Source: Linepithema humile (taxonomy: Eukaryota > Arthropoda > Insecta > Hymenoptera > Formicidae). Taken from it: DNA of 64,000 bases. Shown here piece by piece: positions 56,951 through 64,000 of this stretch (position 1 is the stretch's first letter; each line of letters begins with the position of its first letter). The stretch is taken from positions 5,697,001 to 5,761,000 of the forward strand of contig NC_090135.1 of the NCBI RefSeq assembly GCF_040581485.1. Direction: 5' to 3'. The notes below the pieces were generated by a model, which saw nothing but the letters and a program-made list of their open reading frames with translations, was not told where the DNA came from and did not search any database. A program made the position numbers and the translations under genes.

Positions 56951-58425
56951 AAACTTTGACTAATGATTGGTAATCCTAGCAAATCAAACGTTTTGCCAAC
57001 AAATAAAACAGCATAATGATTTCACATAATCACTCGTCATACAAATGATTTGCTGAAGAAACGAAAGACTGTTAGTTATATTTACGGTGGCAATTGCTAC
57101 CACAGCAAATATAAAGTAACAAACCAAATTCGTCCCTCGTACTGCTATGTTTGTTGTCACAATAGTAACTAATCAAATTTGTTACAGGTACTTCTCTTTC
57201 GTTATTTTAACAAAAGTATTTCTCTCAGTACTTGTTTGATAATTATAATCGGGAGAGTAAGAAATCACAGGGGGTCTGTATCCTGTGAAAATTTTAATGT
57301 TTAAAAAATAAAATTCGAGCATAAAAGCAACTGTAAAAATTTGCAATCTTTCTTACCTCTGTCAGCCATTCCCCATCCGTCTTGCTCGTGGCTTTGTTTA
57401 TCCCCTCCTTCATAATTCCTCTCCTCGGCCTGTAATTCCTCTTCCTGCTCTTCCTCCTCCTGCTCTTCTTCTTCTTCTTCTTCGTCTTCCTGCTCTTCCT
57501 CTTCCTCTTCCTCCTGCTCTTCCTTCTGCTCTTCCTCTTCGTCGTCTTCGTCAGCCATGGGTAATATTACTTTCTGTGGACGGTCGTTATCTAAAAATTG
57601 ACGTTATTAATTTTTCAAATTTTTTAGTTATTTTATGCTTCTGCTAAGATAACTTTTCTTATCACTTACTGTACAAAGGACTGAATATTTCCTCCTCATC
57701 GAACGAGCTCACTTCGCGAGGAGCCGGCTGACTCGTCGATTCGTTGCTCACAAGATCGACAAGCTCCGGCGTAAGAATAATTCGCGCGCGAGCTAAAACA
57801 TTAAATTTTTTTAAAAATTTCCTAATATTAAATCAATGCTGTTATTTTATTTCATATAAATTACTTTTACAAAGGTCTATTACTTACACAAAGGTCCAGC
57901 CTCAGGCGAGGTATCGGCTCGCCGTCTTACCCCGCGGCGTTGAGTAGCTCGCTCTTTGACATAATTTTGACGTACGCCACGCGCCACACCCTCCACCGCC
58001 ATAATTTTTTTTGGCTCGTGACATTGTAGCGTTCCTAAAAAATAATAATTTTAATTTTTTTAAATTTTGTTTTAAATATTCATAATAAAAAACAGAAACT
58101 TACCATTTTTTACCGCACCACGATAGTAATTCAGCAGGCCGGCGATATAGCCTCCCGCATCCTCTTCTTCGTTGTCGTTAAACACACGCCTCATCTCGAT
58201 TATTTCGCTGGCAATAATCAAAAGCTGGAGGTAAATCGAGAAATGCCCCAAACGGAATAAAACCGCGAACACCGCGCTAGGGCACGCATCCGCAAACTTT
58301 GCGAATACAACATAATTATTATCGTCGTTGTCGGATAACGACGATAAATAATTATCGATGCAGAGCCCGTTTAAACTACGAGTCAATCGCAAACACAATT
58401 CGATAATTTCCCGCAAACTAGACAT

Positions 58426-59271
58426 TTTTAATTCAACGTGGCTTCGATACGCAGTGAAATCACACGAAGACGGAAATACAGATCGCTATGATCCCGAATG
58501 CGCGAGAAAATGTGAAACTGTGCGATTTTTCAGCGTCTTCCCGTTTTATACCCAGTTTTCTCCCCACCTTGAGAAAATTTAGGAAAAAAGCATCCTTTTC
58601 AAATATTTTTATTACACTTCCTTTGAAACTGGACAATGGTCCAGGTCCTTTCATCGTACAACGTTTCGGTCATTTCGTCGTACTTTTCACGATAATCCTA
58701 TTATTCAACGAACAATACTTCAAGATAGGAGAGCAAGGTGCTTCGGAAAAAATAAAATATCAAGTTGATTGATTCAGGGTAAGAATAATCCTATAGTATT
58801 GAACACGTAGTAAAAATTCCGACGATAAACTTGTTAAAAAATACTACGCGACGGGTAGAAATTCTATTGATTGAATAAGAATAATCTACTATATATCAAT
58901 CGCGTAATAAAAACCACAATAGGGTAGCAAAAATTTTTCCGTTGTAAGATCATGAAAATTTATTCCGTAACATGTTGCGACACGAAAATTTATTCCGTAA
59001 CATGTTGCGACACGAAAATCGAAACTTTCTTTATCTAGTTGAATTTTCGTGGGAATTCGGAAAAGTAATATTTGTTAATGCGTCGCCTTTGCGACCAATC
59101 ATAGTGCTTAAAAATTTATATGTGTTCAAATTTCCCCCACCATTTTCTGTTACGTAGAAGATTGTAACATTTTTCTCATTCGTCTTCTAGCATTCGAACC
59201 TACAAGTTCAACAGCGAACAAGTTTCAGTTTTCGTATTTTTGTTTCGCGTCTGCGTATAAAAATCAGTGTC
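58426..59271. promoter_or_regulatory. Divergent intergenic region of the Polinton
   Basis: This region separates the minus-strand polymerase gene (start 58425) from the plus-strand PC4-like gene (start 59272), so it should hold both promoters. A 31-bp unit with GAAAATTTATTCCGTAACAT is duplicated near 58954 and 58985. A weaker repeat around AGAATAAT(C) occurs at about 58780 and 58880. Small open frames on both strands are not convincing genes. Confidence 0.5.
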
Positions 59272-59829
59272 ATGGATAAACGCCGGGAAATTGTGGAATC
59301 CGAAAAGCCGACAAAGTGCAGCGACACTTCCGAAGCAAGATGCGACATCTCCGAAAAAATTGTGCAGAATTGCATGTTATCTACAACATATGGGTTGAAT
59401 TTTTCCTATACGAAGAAAATTCATGTTGGGCTGCAAACTTCAATCAACGGCGACGAGTTTGATTTTCAACCTTTCGTTAAATTTTCATCCAAGGGAGCCG
59501 ATGGTATTTGCTTCAACATGGCGGAATGGCAAAAATTTCAAGAAAATATGAAGCAAATGTCGGATTACTTAAATGGAAATAGTATTACGGTAAACTCGAT
59601 TATTATCAACAAGATAATTATAAATTTCACCACTGCTTATGGAGCAAGAGCTTTGTTATTGACATATCGAGAAAACGGACAAGAAGTTCAACCTTTGGAA
59701 AATACCACGACTAAAGAAAAAATTCATGCGCCGAAGAAACGCCGGACTTATTCGCTCGCTATAGCAATGCAGAGAGCTAGTTTTCTGGGACTAGAAAATA
59801 TACTCGAATGTGTAAACGCTAATTTGTGA
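59272..59829 (+). CDS. PC4-like ssDNA-binding protein of the Polinton
   Basis: 185 residues from an ATG (MDKRREIVESEKPTKC). The core reads KKIHVGLQTSINGDEFDFQP, FVKFSSKGADGICFNMAEWQ and KFQENMKQMSDYL. This is the strand-strand-strand-helix pattern of PC4/Sub1-type single-stranded-DNA-binding coactivators, here in a longer virus-like version. A basic C-terminus follows (KEKIHAPKKRRTYSLA). A role in element replication or transcription is inferred. It is transcribed away from the polymerase and overlaps the next frame by four bases. Confidence 0.65.
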   Translation: MDKRREIVESEKPTKCSDTSEARCDISEKIVQNCMLSTTYGLNFSYTKKIHVGLQTSINGDEFDFQPFVKFSSKGADGICFNMAEWQKFQENMKQMSDYLNGNSITVNSIIINKIIINFTTAYGARALLLTYRENGQEVQPLENTTTKEKIHAPKKRRTYSLAIAMQRASFLGLENILECVNANL

Positions 59830-60101
59830 ATCGACTGAATATAATCACCACTAGTGCCAATGATTGCGCTAAATATCTTATTAATGAAATACAAATAAGA
59901 CTACCTATTGTGAGCTATATCGAAAACGATATTATAAAACTCGCGTTCAAATCTAATTGTCACGAAATACAAATTAATGTACGTACGCAACTAAAAGATT
60001 TAACATTTCTCGACGATCAATTTGAAATTGTATTTTTAGAATTAATCGCTCTTTACTTCGATCAAATTGTACATATAATTAGATTTCAACAAAAATTGTA
60101 A
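59826..60101 (+). pseudogene. Downstream Polinton frame without an ATG
   Basis: About 91 codons (NRLNIITTSANDCAKYL ... HIIRFQQKL) in a different frame from the PC4-like gene, overlapping its stop. The composition looks coding (amphipathic, with a strong Ile/Leu pattern), but the frame has no ATG. It may be a separate gene that lost its start, or a C-terminal extension of the PC4-like protein separated by a frameshift. No domain is recognised. Confidence 0.4.
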
Positions 60102-60185
60102 TTCATTCATTAATGTATACTTTTATAATTTATAATTAAATTTGATTCTATTAAAAATCATAAAATGTATAAACTTTATTTTGTC

Positions 60186-61182
60186 AGTACAATTATGTAT
60201 TCTTAAGAAAAATTTTAAATAAACGATTTTGTATTCCATTTCTCGTGTTTGTTTTCTTCCTCTTTTTGCATGTTCCTGCACTCGCCATCCTCAATCCATA
60301 CAGCGCGCTCAATCCGCGAAAACGGGTGGCTGACGCTCACTCCGTTCACGCGATATCGCTGCACCCTTAACCAACATGCCGAATATCAGACTAAAAGGCA
60401 TCTGATCATTCGTCGCTGCGACGTCGTTCTTTTGTTCGCTATACGTGCCCGGCGCGCGCTCTATACCGTTTGCACTCCCTTAGTCGTCACTCTATCTCGT
60501 CGAATATCGGTCTAGCAGACTAGAATCCACCGTTTGACTCCGTGACGTCGTTCTTTTGTTCTCCTATACTTGCCCGCTCACAGGTCTCTTGGCCGTAGTT
60601 CTATCATCCCCCGCCCGACATCTTGGCGATGTTTGTTTACATTTCCCATACCTGCCAGAGAGTCCGGAATACCTCATATAGACGCGGCCCCACCATAAAT
60701 ACGCTCCGTCCCTTCACGGACTAAAGGCGACTGTGTGACGTCGTTTGTTTTGATGCCCCATACCTGCCAGAGAGTCCGGGATACCTCATATAGACGCGGC
60801 CCCACCATAAATACGACCCCTTCGCGAGGCGACTGTGTGACGTCGTTTGCTTTGACGCCCCATACCTGCCAGAGAGTCCGGGGTACCTCATATAGACGCG
60901 GCCCCGCCATAAATACGACCCTTCGTGAGGCGACTGCGTGACGTCATTTGTTTTGATGCCCCATATCTGCCAGGCCCCATACCTGCCAGGCCCCATAGCT
61001 ATAAATACGACTCTACGACTTACTTCATTAGATCTATAGGTAGCCATGCGGACTAGGACCAGGACTAGAAACCCAGCGATCCAGGTTCAAACCCGGTTTG
61101 GATTTTCTCAATTCGGAAAAAAATAAAAATTTGCGTCATCCCGCGCCTGCCATAAATACGACCCTACGACTTACTTCATTAG
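60186..61182. repeat. Right terminal inverted region of the Polinton
   Basis: Complement of the left repeat, beginning at TGTATTCTTAAGAAAAATTT and running outward. About four tandem ~105 bp modules (CATACCTGCCAGAGAGTCCG and relatives) lie at 60640-60990. A module with CTTACTTCATTAGATCTATAGG then appears twice near the end. The module count and order differ from the left side. Open frames across the modules are artefacts. Confidence 0.88.
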
Positions 61183-61371
61183 GGCTACGTTCGGAAACCT
61201 CACACTCTGTGTAGTGTGATAATTTTCAGTGGAGAAGTAGTGGGGATATCGTGTGCCTTCAGGTGTAGAGTGTTTTCGAACGGTTGGTTGTGCGTTGATG
61301 GATATTTTTTAAAAAATTTTTGCTAAAAATTCGCACAATGTATGCTTTTACAAAAATTTTCCATTTTATAG

Positions 61372-64000
61372 ATATAATCAAACAAATGATTTATGGAACA
61401 TGATGCAAACTATTATACCAAATAACTCAATCACATTTATTGTAAAAAGACTTATATCTGTTTGGATAGAGGAAAAATATTATCCTATTCTGTACGTGAC
61501 ACGAAATGATATGACTAACGAGATAATATTCCAGTATCTCACTTTCGATTTTGACGAGGATACAGAACATCTTTCAGCATTCGTGACATATACGACAAAA
61601 TCAAAAATGAACTTTCACGACATTTTTGCCAATAAATTCTGGTTATCACCGCAAAAACCGGAAAAATTAGTGCAAAAGTTTGATGAAAATGATTGAATTA
61701 TAGTCAATTTACAACAAACAGGTAAATGTTAGACAATAACTTTACTATATTGTAGGAAGAATATGATTTATTCAAGATGTATTAAAATGAAACAAGTAAG
61801 GCGGTGTACAATCGTTCGCTTTCAACTGCTTTTCTCCACTGACTCTTTTCCCACTGCTCGGGCGACGCCTCGCACCTACTCTCAAAATAATAACAAAAAG
61901 CTAGAGTTTTTAGGCGTGACAATTTTCTATCGGTCAGCGCGGAAATATTCGGAACCCACAATATTTTATCTTCGTATCTTTTTTGCTTTTTTAAACTTAC
62001 ACACCCTGATGCTTCTGACACATGCACTCGCATACTGGCAAGTGTGTGTGTCATTCATGCTTACAACAAACATTTTCACGCGATAATCATTCCTACACTA
62101 TTTTCACACCAAATGTAAAATATTTTATTAAAAAATAAATAATTTAAAAAAATGTGTCTCAAAAAAAAAAAACAATAAAAATTATTTAAAAATTATTTTT
62201 TAATAAAATCTATCAAGAGACTTTAATAATGAAAGCTCTTTTTTTATAATAGGGTATTATCGTGTTAATTATGATGTTGCAAATTGGCTACAACTTGCGC
62301 AATATATGAATTCTGTGAAATATGTCAACATACATGTTCTCAATCGAGCTCAAATCATAAATGACGCGTTTTACTTCGTCACACATAAACAACTTGATTA
62401 CATTGTGTTTTGGAAAATCTCTGAATTTTTATTACGAGAAATAAATTATGTGGCATGGTATCCTATGTTTAAAGCTTTTGAACATATGAGTGTTATAGGT
62501 TCAATTAAAAATACTGATTCCCTGAAGGTAGGTAACGGGAAGCTTCTATGAAAAACATGGCATCAAAACATTATTACACAGAGTGATACAAAACAATGTC
62601 CATAAAATGTCATATTGAGCGATAATTAAGATAATTATTCCTTTAGCAAATGTTTGTTCATAGGTTAGTTTTAGAGATATATGTAAGTGAAAATAGTTCC
62701 CTACTCGTACACAGCGGACAGGCAGAGATTGTTCAACACATCATAAGAGTAACGTAATACTTCACAATCATAGTGTGTGTGAGTGTGAGGAGTAAACCAT
62801 TTTCAATTATAGCAGCAAAAACTAAGTTTTGGACAAAACTTTGCGAGAGGAAAAATCGTTTTCGAAATCGCTGAAGAATACGATATTTCAAGAACATCAG
62901 GTTTTTTTGAATTGCTTTGTATATAAAAAAAGTTAAAATAAATATGGTGTATATGTATAAATATACATATATATCTTTTATAAATAACAATTTATTATAT
63001 TAATAAAATTAAAATTTATACTACTTACCAATTTTTAGAAAAAGATGGAAAAAATATTGAGTGGAGTTCTGTATCAAATAGGAGACGTGCCAAAACCATA
63101 CCAGAGTGATCTCATCGAATGTTTAAGAGAGGAAGCCGTAAAATGGGCATGTATTATTGGTAACAAAGAATGTAGAGAAGTAGCCAATATGCAAATGACA
63201 AGAGATCTATATTCTGAAAGTCGCATGTAAGATATTGTACAATACAACCACAATATTTATGTATATAAACAATTTCTGTTGCTTTATGTATACTTATATT
63301 CTACACATCAAATACTGTACAAGATAAATTATTTTATCATAAAATGAGCTAAATTTTTGTACGAAATACTTTTTTCTGGTAACGCAGTTTTGTAACGCAA
63401 TCGGAATGGAAAGGATGGATGTATTGTAATGGTTTGATGTCAGCGAACAGGTCCATTTGGGACGCTGTATGGTGCAAATGGACAGCAACACCTGATAACA
63501 TACAATTTTTAGAATATTTAGCTTGTAGTGAAAATCCTACAATTATTACTAATTATTTGCTGGTGAATTTGATTAATGATTTTTTATCACACCACAACAA
63601 TACCCGTGCTCATATATTTCTTCTTACCGTTGTGAGGCATGCAAGAAACGATATAGTTTGCGATTTTATATTGCAAAATCTCAAAAATACTACATTTATG
63701 TTTACCTCTAACACGTAATAATAATTTTTTTTATAATTATATCTCTATATTTATATATATATATATTTTTTTATCCACTTGCGTCTTTTTTATGCTTATT
63801 GCTTTTTTGAATAATAGTATTTATCACTCTACTTTTTCGCAGGCAAGCCGACATAATTGCAACATTAATTGTTATTATTACGCACCAACATGTTGTAGAA
63901 CAATTGGCTAAGGTATATTTTTCAGACTTAAATAACACTCATTTCTTTATTACTTAATATTGAACTTATTTTTATTTGATTTTTTTGTACATGACATATC
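61372..64000 (+). pseudogene. 3' part of M1 aminopeptidase-like gene, copy D (truncated by window)
   Basis: Exons parallel those of copy B: 61372-61721, 62253-62527, 63039-63226, 63388-63714 and 63843-63912; the last exon lies beyond the window. Exon 1 is almost identical to copy B, but a TGG codon is now TGA (61694-61696), just before the conserved IIVNLQQTGYYRVNYD region, so the domain cannot be translated whole. Exon 4 is more diverged (for example a TPDNIQFLEYLACSENPT segment). Intron 1 lacks the gypsy element and supplies its empty site; intron 2 shares the old MITE. The catalytic half is not found upstream; the Polinton end lies there instead. Confidence 0.82.
62575..62920. mobile_element. 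Diverged TA MITE in intron 2 of copy D
   Basis: Orthologous in position to 11132-11477 of copy B, with the same ACAGAGTGATACAAAACAAT start. It shows the insertion preceded the B/D duplication. Confidence 0.7.

Larger units (their letters stand above)
48918..57230 (+). mobile_element. CACTA-like two-gene DNA transposon inside the polymerase intron
   Basis: The ends are inverted: CACTGAGAGAAATACTTTTG at 48918, and its complement running to ...CTCTCAGT(A) at 57229-57230. They differ at the outermost base. The flanking triplets CCT and CTT could be a decayed 3-bp duplication, which is weak evidence. A CACTG start is typical of animal CACTA/EnSpm elements. Inside are a multi-exon SAM-domain gene (49334-53892) and an 823-codon transposase-like gene (54076-56547), both on plus and both open. 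Removing it shrinks the polymerase intron to about 290 bp. Confidence 0.75.
44720..58425 (-). pseudogene. Polinton protein-primed DNA polymerase B, spliced 5' exons, degenerate
   Basis: Five exons on minus join in phase: 58425-58104, 58034-57888, 57792-57670, 57590-57357 and 48757-44720, all with GT donors and AG acceptors. The early exons encode MSSLREIIELCLRL..., a basic linker, then a very acidic Glu run. The last exon carries the N-terminal domain with Cys/His clusters and the exonuclease motifs (FYDFETR, HNAKSFDAQF, YCRNDVDIL). It then has polymerase motif A (IDVCSLYPYV), a damaged motif B near 45340, and motif C (YYDTDS). Lesions are a frameshift near 46690, an in-frame TAG at 46405-46407, and a frame break with roughly 90-100 residues missing after motif B. 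Intron 4 contains the CACTA-like transposon. Confidence 0.85.
34905..61182 (-). mobile_element. Polinton/Maverick DNA transposon with nested insertion
   Basis: Inverted terminal regions (about 34905-36405 and about 60186-61182) enclose genes for an adenain-like protease, double-jelly-roll capsid proteins, a retrovirus-like integrase, a packaging ATPase and a protein-primed DNA polymerase B. This is the defining Polinton set. Almost all genes are on the minus strand; a short divergent block lies on plus at the right. Subtracting the 8.3 kb element in the polymerase intron leaves about 18 kb, a normal Polinton length. A 6-bp target duplication was not found because both outer borders are rearranged. 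Lesions in integrase, ATPase and polymerase make it non-autonomous. Confidence 0.93.

Noticed and set aside
58488..58772. 94-codon plus-strand frame in the divergent promoter region
   Set aside because: No recognisable domain, and frames on both strands compete; not enough support for a gene.
1..64000. Bacterial operons, ribosome-binding sites, CRISPR arrays, rRNA or tRNA genes
   Set aside because: Introns, animal transposons and AT-rich spacers indicate a eukaryotic nuclear sequence; no cloverleaf, rRNA or spacer-repeat pattern was noticed.

Overview
The window looks like an AT-rich stretch of an insect nuclear genome. It has GT-AG introns, microsatellites, animal-type transposons and a tandem set of M1 (aminopeptidase N-like) gene copies. 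An ant or other hymenopteran is my guess; nothing here proves the species. No rRNA, tRNA or CRISPR array was recognised. Very little of the 64 kb is ordinary host gene. Most of it is mobile DNA nested in decaying duplicated copies of one peptidase gene.

Peptidase copies, all on +. Copy A keeps only its last exon (230-351). Copy B is a six-exon 3' part with open exons (6062-12876). Copy C is a 5'-half pseudogene whose active-site exon has lost the zinc ligands (28846-33093). Copy D repeats copy B, carries a nonsense codon in its first exon, and runs off the window (61372-64000). Because the copies are similar, they serve as 'empty sites' that show exactly where several transposons inserted.

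Mobile elements, left to right. (1) A 4.3 kb element with TTAA target duplications (774-5082), filled with satellite-like tandem repeats. (2) Two ~380 bp foldback MITEs with TA duplications, plus two older relatives shared by copies B and D. (3) An internally deleted Ty3/gypsy element in the first intron of copy B (6439-10287, 4-bp duplication CTAT); its left LTR is split by a 725 bp hAT-like foldback MITE. (4) A 12.2 kb giant palindrome (14172-26382) with 9-bp duplications. It is a foldback element of the Mutator/NOF type: long arms of ~306 bp tandem repeats around two head-to-head copies of a transposase gene that also encodes a ubiquitin-specific-protease-like domain. One gene copy has a 1.5 kb deletion and the other a one-base frameshift. 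(5) A mariner with its middle deleted (26645-27548). (6) A Polinton/Maverick (~34.9-61.2 kb) with ~1-1.5 kb inverted repeats. Its genes are adenain-like protease, capsid proteins, integrase with chromodomain, packaging ATPase, protein-primed DNA polymerase B and a divergent PC4-like gene. (7) Inside an intron of that polymerase gene, an 8.3 kb CACTA-like two-gene transposon (48918-57230) that appears fully open: an 11-exon SAM-domain gene and an 823-residue transposase-like gene.

Inferred history: the peptidase cluster duplicated first, then the TTAA element, gypsy, NOF, mariner and Polinton entered different copies. The hAT MITE later entered the gypsy LTR, and the CACTA-like element entered the Polinton. 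The Polinton structural genes are mostly open or singly broken, while its integrase, ATPase and polymerase each carry several lesions, so it should not move by itself. The youngest-looking and most intact coding unit is the CACTA-like pair.
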